Of a stretch of DNA of 64,000 nucleotides, positions 11,363-26,564 are shown in pieces. The DNA comes from Ardenticatenia bacterium (GTDB taxonomy: Bacteria; Chloroflexota; Anaerolineae; Ardenticatenales; Ardenticatenaceae). The first letter of the stretch is position 1. Each line of letters starts with the position of its first letter. A program made the translations under genes and the position numbers. Location: positions 62,001-126,000 of the forward strand of contig JAUZRY010000107.1 in assembly GCA_030949995.1 (NCBI GenBank), given 5' to 3'. A model generated the notes under the pieces. That model searched no databases. It was not told where the DNA came from and saw nothing but the letters and a program-made list of their open reading frames with translations.

Positions 11363-12045
11363 TCAGAGAAGTTGTACGTCGTTGATGATCAGCCGGAAGG
11401 CGCACCCCAACGTGCCGGCCGCGCGACGGCACATGAGCATGCGCGAGAGGAAAATCTCGAAGTACTCCATGACCGAGGAGATGGTCGGTCGATCTCCAAC
11501 TCCAGGGCAATGGTCTGCCGGTCATCGCTGACGCGCACGAAGGAGTGCTGAACGGCGAAGTTCACCCGGTCGTGGATGTCAAAGCGGGTCGGGTCTCGCT
11601 CCTGCACGCGGCTGCGGTGGACGTCGGCCTTGTCGGCCAGGACGACAGCCGCGCTGATGGCGTTGGTCGTGCTGCCCCGTTCCTCCTCGTGGTTGCCGAT
11701 GGCGTTGATGATCAGAGCGATCTCATCGAAGGACATGCCCAGCCGGCTGAGGATGTCGTGGGCAATCTGTGCGCCGCTCAGGGCGTGATTGTCCCGGTGA
11801 ATGACGTTTCCGATGTCGTGCAGGTAGGCCGCGATAGCCGCCAGTTCAGCCTGTCGGGAGGAGTGGCCCAAGTGGAGCAGGATGTTGTGAGCAATTTGGG
11901 CCACGAGGCCGGCGTGGCGGAAGCCGTGCTCAGTGTACCCGAGCGCCTTGAGGTTCTCGTTGGCCTGGTAAAGGTACGCTTTGACCTGGGCATCCCTTTT
12001 CACGTCTTCGAGGATGACCGTCTGCCGGTCCACGTGTGCGCTCAT
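11363..12045 (-). CDS. HD-domain phosphohydrolase, frameshift near 11490
   Basis: [21 protein letters not shown]...[28 protein letters not shown]; the tail continues in another frame as [40 protein letters not shown]. Confidence 0.85.
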
Positions 12046-12137
12046 GCCAATGGGCTCCCCGTAGGATGGTCCGAATTGTAAACCTCCCCGGTACACTTGT
12101 CAACTTCTCCCATTGCCCGAGCTCTGCCCCCGCTTAT

Positions 12138-12166
12138 TTGACAAGATAGTTGTTCTCCGCTAGACT
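12138..12166 (+). promoter_or_regulatory. sigma70-like promoter upstream of rpoC
   Basis: TTGACA - 17 nt - TAGACT. Confidence 0.6.
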
Positions 12167-12380
12167 TATTTGTTGCGAATCACACAAATACCCCCTAAGT
12201 GAGCGTGCTTGAAATTCAGAAACCCCAACACCATCTGTCCTCCCCAACAGAACACCTTTGTGGAATGATGTGTGAAGAGTAGATGCCGGAATCACGGAAG
12301 GGCAAGGGCCGGCGTTTTTCTCATGTGCCGGTGTCGGATAGAGAGCAAAACCTGGAGAATTGTATCAGTGGAGGGCCCGC

Positions 12381-17120
<4,740 letters not shown>

Positions 17121-17154
17121 ACCCGGCCCGCCTGACGCCCACACGCCTTTGCCC

Positions 17155-17186
17155 GGCCGGCGGACATTTTATCACGTCCGCCGGCC
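17155..17186. terminator. hairpin between convergent rpoC and cyclase genes
   Basis: Perfect 11-bp inverted repeat GGCCGGCGGAC-(10 nt)-GTCCGCCGGCC. Confidence 0.6.
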
Positions 17187-17225
17187 GCTTCCTCTCACAA
17201 GCCCCTGCTGCCCCTGTTTACCCCG

Positions 17226-19127
17226 TCACCAGTTCACCACGTGGTCCACAAGACGCACGCGCACAATGGGCCTCGAGGCGCTGTCGCCGAGAAAGTCAAC
17301 CCGGTCGTGGACCAAGGTGACGCCGTCACGTTTCGGGTGCACGTGGTCTGCCAGCTCCCGGGGCAGCACAATTTCGTTGCCCTGACTCGTGCGCTCCAGC
17401 TTGGCCGCCAAGTTGACCGTGCTCCCGAAGTAATCCATTTGTTCGTTGAGGGTGACCACCAACGCAGGTCCACTGTTGAGGCCCAAGCGCAACCGCAGTG
17501 GCCAGTCGGGATGGGTGGCATTGTACGCGGCAATCTCCCGGAGAATGCCTAACGCCGCCGTGACGCCTGCCTGTGGGGTGGGAAAAGCGCCCATGATCGC
17601 GTCACCGATGGTCTTGACAATGGCCCCGCCTGCTTGCTCCACGTTGCGCCGGAGGATCTCGAAGTGCTTTGAGACTTGATCGAAAGCCGGCCCGTCGCCG
17701 GCCTGGCGATAAAAGGCCGTCGAACCGCACAAATCGGTGAAAAGCACGGTGACCGCGGAGACATGAACTCTCATGCCCTTGTGCAGGGCTTCGAAGGGGA
17801 AGATATCCCGAAAGGCCTGCAGGTGGAGCATTCGGGCAGCCGTCAAGACGTGTTCCGTCCTCCACTGAAGGCGTTCCACGCCGATGAGGTGGGGGCGCAC
17901 GTCCTGGTTGGTGATGTGGAAGATCACAGTTCCAGGACGAAGCCGCACTTCGGCCGGGTGGAGCGCATCGTCCAGCACGAAGTGGATCGTGGATGTCCCA
18001 TTGTCCTGGTCATCCGTCACCACCACGCGAGCCTGCCATGGCCGAGACAACTGCCATTCGGTGAAGGCGTGAGCCACCTCCGACCACTCAGGATGGGTGG
18101 GCCAGCGCACGCGGTACTCCCCTTCCTCCAACTTGAGGGAAAATGTGCGCTCCTCGCCCGGCGCGAGCATCTGCTGGCTCAGCAGGTGAGGCGTGTTCTG
18201 GGGACTGCCGAAACAGTACACGGAGACGCTGACCTCCCGGACGGCCGGATGAGGGCGAAATGTCACCACCACAGCGTGCTCGAATTCGCTGTCGTGCTTC
18301 CAGGAAACACGACAGTAGGGGCAATGTCCCTCGGGGGGCAAGTCGGCCAGCCTCGTGATGGTCAGTGAGGTGCCGTGACACGAGGGACAGATCACATCCC
18401 AGTGCAGCTCCAACAGGCCCACACGGGAGGCATACAGGCACAGCCGGACAACATCTTGTGCATCACACCCCCACGCTCTGGCCAAGGAGAGCGGGTGCAT
18501 GTGCGCCACGTCAGCGTCAGGGGCCGTGCGCACGTGGTCAACCAAGCGGGCGACCATGTCGGCATCAAAGCCCGCATCGACCAGCCGGCGGGCACAGGCG
18601 TCCAGCAACGCCTCGTCGCGCAGGCGGGGAGGCGAGGCGGTCTCCACGTGCTCAGTGAGACCAGCCTCGCACTCATCCTCCGCCTTGGCGGCTCGCGCGT
18701 CCAGCAGGCGGAATGCCCGCTCCAAGCGCATACGATTTACCAAGCCCATGTAGACAGGAATGAACACGTAGCCCAACACGTTGGCCGGCGTCGCCCGCAC
18801 CGTGTAGGTGAGCAGGCTCCCACCCTCTGAGGTCGGCGTGAGGCGGAGCATGACGACTGTCTCGGCCAAGGGGCCGGTGCGGTAGCGGCGCACCACACGA
18901 AACCACTCCGGCTGAACCCACTCGAACGGCGACTCCTCCCACGTCAGCGCCTGGCCGAAGAGACGTGTTTGAATCACATGGGCCGGAGGAGTCACGGTTT
19001 CATCGTCGATAAGGTGAACATCAGGTAAACCGACCAAGGCATTGAGGCGGTCAGTGTCACTTACGAAGGGCCAAAGCCTCTCAGGAGGTGATGACAAACG
19101 CCATTGCCACGTGTATGTGAAGTCCAT
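17226..19127 (-). CDS. SRPBCC/START-like + DUF5939-like + class III adenylate/guanylate cyclase
   Basis: N-term MDFTYTWQWRLSSPPERLWPFVSDTDRLN; central CPSC...CPYC; C-term VTVLFTDLCGSTAFYRQAGD...VKTIGDAIMGAF...FGSTVNLAAKLE. Confidence 0.88.
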   Translation of the reverse strand: MDFTYTWQWRLSSPPERLWPFVSDTDRLNALVGLPDVHLIDDETVTPPAHVIQTRLFGQALTWEESPFEWVQPEWFRVVRRYRTGPLAETVVMLRLTPTSEGGSLLTYTVRATPANVLGYVFIPVYMGLVNRMRLERAFRLLDARAAKAEDECEAGLTEHVETASPPRLRDEALLDACARRLVDAGFDADMVARLVDHVRTAPDADVAHMHPLSLARAWGCDAQDVVRLCLYASRVGLLELHWDVICPSCHGTSLTITRLADLPPEGHCPYCRVSWKHDSEFEHAVVVTFRPHPAVREVSVSVYCFGSPQNTPHLLSQQMLAPGEERTFSLKLEEGEYRVRWPTHPEWSEVAHAFTEWQLSRPWQARVVVTDDQDNGTSTIHFVLDDALHPAEVRLRPGTVIFHITNQDVRPHLIGVERLQWRTEHVLTAARMLHLQAFRDIFPFEALHKGMRVHVSAVTVLFTDLCGSTAFYRQAGDGPAFDQVSKHFEILRRNVEQAGGAIVKTIGDAIMGAFPTPQAGVTAALGILREIAAYNATHPDWPLRLRLGLNSGPALVVTLNEQMDYFGSTVNLAAKLERTSQGNEIVLPRELADHVHPKRDGVTLVHDRVDFLGDSASRPIVRVRLVDHVVNW

Positions 19128-19207
19128 GATTCTCCTCCTGTCCGGTGAATGGTAGACATCCGGCTTGAGCCTGTCAAATCGGCTGATGGAACGCGGCTTA
19201 TTCGATC

Positions 19208-19237
19208 TTGACAAAGTAATACATTTTATTGTATTAT
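19208..19237 (+). promoter_or_regulatory. promoter with internal inverted repeat (operator candidate) upstream of deoR-family gene
   Basis: TTGACA-18-TATTAT; TAATACA(19217-19223)-TTTTAT-TGTATTA(19230-19236) perfect inverted repeat within the spacer/-10. Confidence 0.6.
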
Positions 19238-19285
19238 TCAATCATAAACGAACATCAACCCGCGCGCCTTTGAGGAGCCCAGATC

Positions 19286-20059
19286 ATGTTGGCCGAGGAA
19301 CGCCACCAGCAGATTCTCGTCCTCTTGGAGGAAAAAGGGGCTGTCACCGTCGCCGAACTGTGCGAACAGTTCGGTGTTTCCGAAATGACCGTTCGCCGCG
19401 ATCTGGCCGCGCTCGAGCGCAAGGGACTCCTTCGCCGTGTCCACGGTGGGGCGGTTAGCGCGCGCGGGCGCAGTTACGAACCCCCCTTCCTGGTGCGCAG
19501 CGGCCGCCACGCCAGGGAAAAACAACGCATCGCCGAGGCTGCCCTTTCCCTCATCCACGACGGCGACAGCATCGCCTTGGACGTGGGCACCACCACCCTG
19601 GAGATCGCCAGACGCCTGCGGGATGTCCGTAACCTGACCATCGTCACGCCCAGCCTGCACATCGCTAACGTCCTGGCCGACACCCCCCACAACCGCATCA
19701 TCCTCACGGGCGGCATTCTGCGCCCGGGCGAACTCTCTCTCGTGGGCCCCTTTGCCGAGCGCATCTTCGCCGAGCTCTACGTGGACAAACTCTTTCTGGG
19801 CATTGGCGGCTTGGACCTCGAGGCAGGGCTAACGGAATACAACCTGGAAGACGCCCAAGTCAAGCGTGCCATGCTGCGCTCGGCCAAGGAGTGCATCGTG
19901 GTAACGGACAGCAGCAAGTTAGGCCAGGTGGCATTTGCGTTCGTCGCGCCCGTTTCGGCCATGCACACCCTGATCACGGATGACGGTGCCGATCCTGAGG
20001 TTGTAGCCCAGTTGGAAGAAGAGGGTGTCAACGTGATGCAAGTGAACGTCGAGGCTTGA
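19286..20059 (+). CDS. DeoR/GlpR family transcriptional regulator
   Basis: [52 protein letters not shown]. Confidence 0.95.
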   Translation: MLAEERHQQILVLLEEKGAVTVAELCEQFGVSEMTVRRDLAALERKGLLRRVHGGAVSARGRSYEPPFLVRSGRHAREKQRIAEAALSLIHDGDSIALDVGTTTLEIARRLRDVRNLTIVTPSLHIANVLADTPHNRIILTGGILRPGELSLVGPFAERIFAELYVDKLFLGIGGLDLEAGLTEYNLEDAQVKRAMLRSAKECIVVTDSSKLGQVAFAFVAPVSAMHTLITDDGADPEVVAQLEEEGVNVMQVNVEA

Positions 20060-20174
20060 AAAGCACATGTGAGTCCAGGACAGGGTAATCCGAGCAGGCC
20101 GGTTGATGTGCACGCATCAGGACAGCCCACAGCAGATATTTGCTTTTTGGACAGAGGCTTTCTGGAGGATCAAC

Positions 20175-20990
20175 ATGAACGATTTTCTGTACGAACTCTT
20201 CAGCGTGAAGAAGCCGGTCATTGCCATGGCCCACCTGCCCGCGTTGCCGGGGACGCCCCGCTACGATCCTACCCTGGGTGTGGAGGGCATTGTGGAGCGC
20301 GTGCGCGCGGACGTGCAGCACCTCCTCGCTGGCGGCGTGGACGGCATCCTCTTCTGCAACGAGGACGACCGTCCGTATTCCTTCCATATGGGCCTAGAAG
20401 CGGTAGCGGTGATGACGCGCGTGATCACGGAAGTACGCCCCACAGATCGCCCCTTCGGTGTGGACTTCCTGTGGGACGCGAAGGCCGCGCTGGCCGCGGC
20501 CAAGGCCACCGGTGCCGCGTTCATCCGCGAAGTGGTCACCGGCGTGTACGAGAGCGACATGGGCTTGTGGGCTCCGGACGCGGCCGGTCTTTACCGCTAT
20601 CGCCGCCAGATCGACGCGGAGAACGTGCGCGTGTTTGCCAACATCACGCCCGAATTCGCCTCGCCTCTGGGAAACCGCTCCGTAGGCGAGCGGGCACAGA
20701 GCGCGGTTGTCTCCACTCTGGTGGACGCCATCCTCGTTTCCGGACCGATGGCCGGCGCCGAACCCGATGTTTCGTGGATACAGGAAGCCAAGGAAGCTGT
20801 TGGCAGTCATGTGCCAATCCTCTTGAATACTGGCGCCAAGACAAGCAACATTCGTACATTCCTCCAGTACGCAGACGGCGTTATCGTCGGCTCCAGCTTG
20901 AAGGTGGACGGCTACACGTGGAACCCAGTGGATCCTGAGCGCGTGAAGGCGTTCATGGAGGTGGTGAAAGAGATTCGCCGCGAGGGATAG
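20175..20990 (+). CDS. BtpA/SgcQ family protein
   Basis: KPVIAMAHLPALPGTPRYD...GVDGILFCNEDDRPYSF...GVDFLWDAKAALAAAKATGAAFIREVVTGVYESDMG. Confidence 0.9.
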   Translation: MNDFLYELFSVKKPVIAMAHLPALPGTPRYDPTLGVEGIVERVRADVQHLLAGGVDGILFCNEDDRPYSFHMGLEAVAVMTRVITEVRPTDRPFGVDFLWDAKAALAAAKATGAAFIREVVTGVYESDMGLWAPDAAGLYRYRRQIDAENVRVFANITPEFASPLGNRSVGERAQSAVVSTLVDAILVSGPMAGAEPDVSWIQEAKEAVGSHVPILLNTGAKTSNIRTFLQYADGVIVGSSLKVDGYTWNPVDPERVKAFMEVVKEIRREG

Positions 20991-21043
20991 ATCGTCCGTC
21001 GTTCATCGTCTTCTACTGTCGCTATCGCGAAAGGAGGCAGAAC

Positions 21044-22537
21044 GTGGCTTACCTCCTGGGTATTGACATCGGCACAACGGCCACCAAGGCCGTCATCATC
21101 GACACCAAAGGCCATATCCTGGCCGAAGCCTTCGCGCCCAGCACGCTCATGTCCCCCCTGCCCGGCTGGGCCGAGGAGGATGCGAACGAGTGGTGGGAGA
21201 ATGTGGGCACGGTGTGTCGCGACCTCCTCGCGCGCGGCTTCTCCCCCGACGACATCGCCGCGGTGGGCGTCAGCGGCATGGTGCCCACCATCGTGCTGCT
21301 CGACGACCAGGGCCACGTGCTGCGGCCCAGCATCCAGCAAAATGACGCCCGCGCGCATGTGGAGATCACGGAATTCAAGGCCCAGACTGACGAGGCCGAC
21401 ATTCTCCACCGCACGGGCAGCGCGGTGACCCAGCAGAGCATTGGCCCTAAACTGCTCTGGCTCTGGCGTCACGAGCCCGAGGTCATGGAGCGGGCGCGCA
21501 AAGTTCTCGGCTCCTACGACTTCATCAACTACCGCCTCACGGGCGTCTGTTCCTGCGAACAGAACTGGGCCCTGGAGAGCGGGCTCTTTGACATGCACCG
21601 CTACGACTGGGCCGACGACATTCTGGCCCTGGCCCGCATTGACCGCTCCTGGCTGGGGGAGGTGCATCAGCCCAGCGATATCATCGGGCAGGTGACGGAG
21701 GACGCGGCCGCGCATACAGGGCTGCGCGCGGACACGCCCGTTGTGGCGGGCTCCGCGGACCATGTGGCCTCGGCCTTCTCCGCGGGCCTGCGCCAGCAGG
21801 GGGATCTTCTTGTCAAACTGGGAGGCGCGGGGGACATCCTCTACGTGCTGGACGAGTTGGCGCCGGACCCGCGGCTGTTCATTGACTACCACGTGGTGCC
21901 GGGCCAATACCTGCTCAACGGCTGCATGGCCGCCAGCGGCTCGGTCATCAAGTGGTTCCGCACCACCTTCGCGCCCGACCTCGATTATCCCGACCTGGAC
22001 GCGGAGGGGGAACAGGTGCCTCCCGGTTCTGACGGGCTGATTCTCCTGCCCTACTTCCTGGGCGAGAAGACGCCCATTAACGATCCCCTGGCGCGGGGCA
22101 TCTTCTTTGGCCTGACGTTGGGCCACACCCGCGCGCACATGTATCGCGCCATCCTGGAGGGCATCGCCTACGGCTTCATGCACCACTTGGAGGTGATGGC
22201 CGAAAGGGGCCATCGGCCGGGGCGCACGATGGTGACCAACGGCGGCGCGCGCAGCCGCCTCTGGAAGCAGGTCACCGCGGATGTGCTCGGTCTGCGCCTG
22301 CACCAGATCGCGGAGCATCCTGGTTCCAGCCTGGGCGCGGCTTTTATCGCCGGTATGGGCGTGGGCCTCTTCGACGACTGGGCCGAGATCGAGAGGTACA
22401 TCACTATTGCCGAGGTAACCGAGCCTCACATGGAGCACCATCGACGGTATCAAGATCTCTTCCGCATCTACCGGGAGATCTACGAGCGGGTGAAGGATCT
22501 GTTCCCACATTTGCACGAGATCGCGAAGGGACAATGA
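21044..22537 (+). CDS. FGGY family carbohydrate kinase (xylulokinase-like)
   Basis: LLGIDIGTTATKAVIID; GMVPTIVLLDDQGHVLRPSIQQNDARA; NGGARSRLWKQVTADVLG. Confidence 0.93.
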   Translation: MAYLLGIDIGTTATKAVIIDTKGHILAEAFAPSTLMSPLPGWAEEDANEWWENVGTVCRDLLARGFSPDDIAAVGVSGMVPTIVLLDDQGHVLRPSIQQNDARAHVEITEFKAQTDEADILHRTGSAVTQQSIGPKLLWLWRHEPEVMERARKVLGSYDFINYRLTGVCSCEQNWALESGLFDMHRYDWADDILALARIDRSWLGEVHQPSDIIGQVTEDAAAHTGLRADTPVVAGSADHVASAFSAGLRQQGDLLVKLGGAGDILYVLDELAPDPRLFIDYHVVPGQYLLNGCMAASGSVIKWFRTTFAPDLDYPDLDAEGEQVPPGSDGLILLPYFLGEKTPINDPLARGIFFGLTLGHTRAHMYRAILEGIAYGFMHHLEVMAERGHRPGRTMVTNGGARSRLWKQVTADVLGLRLHQIAEHPGSSLGAAFIAGMGVGLFDDWAEIERYITIAEVTEPHMEHHRRYQDLFRIYREIYERVKDLFPHLHEIAKGQ

Positions 22538-22547
22538 GGAGGGGCCT

Positions 22548-23351
22548 ATGCTGCTTGAGGAACGTCTCGCTGCCGTGACCGGCGCCGGGGCCGGGATTGG
22601 TCGGGCTATTGCCCGAGCCCTGGCCGCGGAAGGAGCGCACGTTGCGGTGACGGACATCAATGAGGAGGCCGCGCGGGAGACGGTGCGCCTGATCGAAGAG
22701 GCCGGAGGCATCGCCCGCGCCTGGCGGATGGATGTCACACAGCGGTCGGACATTGTACAGGTGGTCGGCGCGATTCGCGAGTGGGGCGGAGGGCGCATCG
22801 ATATCTGGGTGAACAACGCGGGCGTGTCCACCATGAACCGCTTTGTGGACCTGACCGAGGAGGACTGGGACTTCAACATGAACGTCAACGCCAAGGGCAC
22901 GTTCCTCTGCTCGCAGGCAGTCGCGCGGGCCATGATGCAGCAGGATCTCATCCCCGATAGCGAACTGCGGGGCAAAATCATCAACATCGCGTCCATGGCC
23001 GGCAAGCGGGGCAACGCGCCCTTCCTGGCTCACTACGTGGCCTCCAAGTTCGCGGTGGTGGGGCTCACTCAGGCCACTGCGGGCGAACTCGCGCCCCACA
23101 AGATCACGGTCAACGCGGTGTGTCCGGGTTACGTGGCCACCAGCATGCAGGAGCGGGAGCTGCGCTGGGAGGCCGAACTGCGCGGCACCACCCCCGAGGC
23201 CGTGCGCGAGTTGTACATCCAGGATACGCCTCTCGGCCGCATTGAGACGCCCGAGGATGTGGCGCGCGTCGTCGTCTTCCTTGCATCCCCCCTCGCCGAC
23301 TTCATTACCGGCGAAGCCATCAACGTCAACGGCGGCGCGTGGATGGACTGA
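22548..23351 (+). CDS. SDR family NAD(P)-dependent oxidoreductase
   Basis: AAVTGAGAGIGRAIARALAAEGAHVAVTD; NNAGVST; YVASKFAVVGLTQ. Confidence 0.95.
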   Translation: MLLEERLAAVTGAGAGIGRAIARALAAEGAHVAVTDINEEAARETVRLIEEAGGIARAWRMDVTQRSDIVQVVGAIREWGGGRIDIWVNNAGVSTMNRFVDLTEEDWDFNMNVNAKGTFLCSQAVARAMMQQDLIPDSELRGKIINIASMAGKRGNAPFLAHYVASKFAVVGLTQATAGELAPHKITVNAVCPGYVATSMQERELRWEAELRGTTPEAVRELYIQDTPLGRIETPEDVARVVVFLASPLADFITGEAINVNGGAWMD

Positions 23352-23406
23352 AGTTTTACGTTGAATAGTTGGCCTTAATGTTGACTTTATGAAAGGAGGA
23401 GGCATC

Positions 23407-24723
23407 ATGCGCGGTAAGACACGTTACACCCTGTTCGCTCTGTTGATCGTTCTGGCTCTCGCCGTCGGCGCGTGCGCGGGCGCTACCCCCACGCCCAAAC
23501 CCGCGGCCCAGCCGACAAAGGCGCCCGCACAACCCGCGGCCGAACAGGTCACTCTGACCATCATCATGGAAGAAGTGCCCGACTACGACATTGTGGCCAA
23601 ACTGGCGCCCAAGTTCGAGGCCGAACACCCCAACATCAAAATCAAGTTCGACGCCATGCCCTACGACGCCATGCGGGACAAGATCCTCACCTCCTTCATG
23701 GCGCCCGAGGCCACCTACGACATCATTATCGTGGACAACCCCTGGATGGACGAGTTCTCCCTGGCCGATTTCCTCACCCCCTTGGATGACTACATCGCCC
23801 AGACGCCGGGCTACGACTTCAACGACTTCGTCGCGCCCATCCGCGAGATCGGCGTGGTGAACGGCAAGATCTACGGTGTGCCCTACTACAACTACGCGCT
23901 GGGCCTCATTGTCCGCCAGGACATCTTCGACGAGAAGGGCATCCAAGTGCCCACCACTCTGGAGGACTACCTCAATACCGTCCAGAGTCTGACGGACGAA
24001 AACAAGAGCTTCTACGGCGCGGCCATGCAGCCCCAGCGCGGGTACAAGATTTTCGAGGAGTGGAAGAACTGGCTCTACGCCGCGGGCGGCAACCTCATGG
24101 ACGAGCAGGGCAACGTCATCCTGGACAACGACGCGGGCAAGCGTGCGCTCTCCATGTACATCGAAGCCTACAACACCGCGGCACCGCCCAACTCCCTGAA
24201 CTGGGGCTTCGACGAGGCACTGCGCTCCATGGCCTCGGGGCAGGCCGCGACCATGCTCAGTTACAACTGGATGCTGCCCACCCTGAACAACTCCGAGGGC
24301 CCCGCGGGTGACCTGGCGGGCAAGTTCGCGCTCTACCCCGTGCCGGGCGGTAAGGCCGTGCTGGGCGCGTGGCACTGGGCCATCCCCCACAACAGCAAAA
24401 ACAAGGACGCGGCCTGGGCCTTCATCTCCTGGCTCACCTCCAAGGAGGTGGACAAGGAGCGCGTGATCATGGGCGGCGCGCCCACCCGCGCCAGCGTGAT
24501 GAACGATCCCGAGGTGTGGGAGAAGGGCTACGGCAAGGACTATTACCAGACCGTGCTCAAGATCCTGGACAACTCCGAGCCCTTGGCGCGCGGCCCTAAG
24601 GCCGAGGAGATCATCCAGGTCGTGGGCACGGAACTGAACGCGGCCGTCGCGGGCGAGAAGAGCGTGGACCAGGCCCTGAAGGACGCCGCGGACAAGGTGC
24701 GGGAGATCGTCGGGAGGAAGTAG
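23407..24723 (+). CDS. sugar ABC transporter substrate-binding lipoprotein
   Basis: Signal peptide with lipobox-like LAVGACAG; family 1 extracellular solute-binding features. Confidence 0.93.
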   Translation: MRGKTRYTLFALLIVLALAVGACAGATPTPKPAAQPTKAPAQPAAEQVTLTIIMEEVPDYDIVAKLAPKFEAEHPNIKIKFDAMPYDAMRDKILTSFMAPEATYDIIIVDNPWMDEFSLADFLTPLDDYIAQTPGYDFNDFVAPIREIGVVNGKIYGVPYYNYALGLIVRQDIFDEKGIQVPTTLEDYLNTVQSLTDENKSFYGAAMQPQRGYKIFEEWKNWLYAAGGNLMDEQGNVILDNDAGKRALSMYIEAYNTAAPPNSLNWGFDEALRSMASGQAATMLSYNWMLPTLNNSEGPAGDLAGKFALYPVPGGKAVLGAWHWAIPHNSKNKDAAWAFISWLTSKEVDKERVIMGGAPTRASVMNDPEVWEKGYGKDYYQTVLKILDNSEPLARGPKAEEIIQVVGTELNAAVAGEKSVDQALKDAADKVREIVGRK

Positions 24724-24757
24724 GATAGCCGACAGTAGACGATGGACGATGCAGGAG

Positions 24758-24789
24758 GGGCAGCCGAGGGGCAATGCCCTCGGCTGCCC
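24758..24789. repeat. intergenic hairpin between SBP and permease genes
   Basis: Perfect 13-bp inverted repeat GGGCAGCCGAGGG-gcaatg-CCCTCGGCTGCCC. Confidence 0.8.
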
Positions 24790-24824
24790 GAGGCTGGTGA
24801 GCCAGCACCTCTGATGTGAAAGCT

Positions 24825-25718
24825 ATGCTCGACAAGAGAACCACAGCCAAGACATTCCGTGGAGTTCCCTTCCCCTATCGCCTGCTCGCGCCCATGATCA
24901 TACTTCTCGTCGCGGTGCTTATCTACCCCCTCCTCTTCTCCCTGTGGATCTCCCTGCACGATTACACCCTCACCCGCTTGCAGGACGTGCGCTTCGTGGG
25001 CCTGGCCAACTACCTGGGCCTGCTGCGCAATGACGATTACTGGACGGCCATGCGCAACACGGTCACTTTCGTGGTGCTCGCCGTGGGGCTCGAGTTCCTC
25101 CTCGGCTTCAGCCTGGCCCTGCTCCTGCAACGCCGCCTGCCCTTCCGCGATGTGTTCCGCTCTGTGCTCCTTACGCCCATGTTCATCACCCCCATCGCGG
25201 TGGGCCTCATGTTCCGCTTTCTGCTCAACTCCCAACTGGGCATCATCCCTTACATCTTGCGGGAGGGCCTGGGCATCTCCGTGGACTGGTTTGGCCCCCG
25301 TTTGGCCCTGTATAGCATCATCCTCATTGACGTGTGGCAGTGGACGCCCTTCATGCTCCTCCTGCTCCTGGCGGGATTGGAATCCCTGCCCAAGGAGCCT
25401 TTTGAGGCTGCGCGCGTGGACGGCGTCTCAGGGTGGCAGATGATCCGCCACATCACCCTGCCCCTGATGCGGCCCATCATCATGGCCGCGATCATCATCC
25501 GCATGTTGGACGCGTTCAAAGTCTTCGAATATGTCTACGCGATCACGCGCGGGGGGCCTGGCAACCGCACCGAGGTCATCCAGTACCACATCTATCGCGT
25601 GGGCTTCCGCTTCTTCCGCATGGGCGAGGCCGCGGCAATGGCCTACACCCTGGTGCTGGTAATGCTGGTGCTGACCATCGCGCTCGTGTACGCCATGCGC
25701 AAGGAGGTGACATCATGA
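24825..25718 (+). CDS. sugar ABC transporter permease (MalF-type)
   Basis: Multi-TM; EAARVDGVSGWQMIRHITLPLMRPII (EAA motif). Confidence 0.94.
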   Translation: MLDKRTTAKTFRGVPFPYRLLAPMIILLVAVLIYPLLFSLWISLHDYTLTRLQDVRFVGLANYLGLLRNDDYWTAMRNTVTFVVLAVGLEFLLGFSLALLLQRRLPFRDVFRSVLLTPMFITPIAVGLMFRFLLNSQLGIIPYILREGLGISVDWFGPRLALYSIILIDVWQWTPFMLLLLLAGLESLPKEPFEAARVDGVSGWQMIRHITLPLMRPIIMAAIIIRMLDAFKVFEYVYAITRGGPGNRTEVIQYHIYRVGFRFFRMGEAAAMAYTLVLVMLVLTIALVYAMRKEVTS

Positions 25719-26564
25719 GCCATCGAGCGCGGGCGCGCGCGGCGCAGGTCGCCGCCCTCACCATCCTTCTCCTGGCCCTTGCTGCCGTCGCCTTTCCCTA
25801 CCTGTGGACGCTGCTCACCTCCTTCAAGCCGCCAAACATCCTCTCCCGCCCCGAGGTTATCCTGTTCGCGCCCACCCTCATCCACTGGCAAGACGTGCTC
25901 GGCTCCGACTTCCCCCGCTACCTGGCGAACAGCATCATCGTGAGCCTGGTCACCGTGGCCATTGCCCTGAGCACGGGCACCCCCGCCGCGTACGCGTTTT
26001 CCCGCTTCAACGTGGGCAGCCAGCGGGCCCGCTTCAGCGTCCTCATCGCCCAAATGGTGCCCCCCGACCGTGATCATCGTGCCCATGTTCCTCATCATGT
26101 ACCACCTGCGCCTGCTGGACACCCTGGCTGCCGTCATTGCCGCCCACCTGACCTTCATCCTCCCCTTGGTCACCTGGTTTCTCATCGGCTTCTTCGATGA
26201 AGTGCCCCGCGACCTGGAGGAGCAGGCCATGGTAGACGGCTGCACTCCCTGGCAGGCCTTTTACCGCGTCGTGATGCCCGTCATCCGCCCTGGACTGGCT
26301 GCTGCGGGCATGTTCGCGTTCATTCTTTCCTGGAACGAGGTCTTCTACGCGCTCTTGCTCACGGGTGGGGACAGCAAGACGCTCCCCGTCGCCATCGCTG
26401 GCTACTGGACGTTCCGTGGTATTGAGATGGGCAAGATGTCCGTGGCCATTGTGGTGGCCATCGTGCCCGTGCTTGTGGCCTCGTTCTTCATTCAGCGCCA
26501 CCTGGTGAAGGGCCTGGGGGGGCGGCGCGGTGAAGTTTTGAGTCGGAACCATGGACGATATTGA
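25715..26564 (+). CDS. carbohydrate ABC transporter permease (MalG-type), frameshift near 26060
   Basis: ORF from MSHRARARAA to VLIAQMVPP, then VIIVPMFLIMYHLRLLDT...EEQAMVDGCTPWQAFYRVVMPVIRPG in another frame; break at CCCCCC. Confidence 0.9.

Noticed and set aside
20912-23014. 700-aa minus-strand ORF
   Set aside because: Antisense across FGGY kinase and SDR genes; no recognisable motifs.
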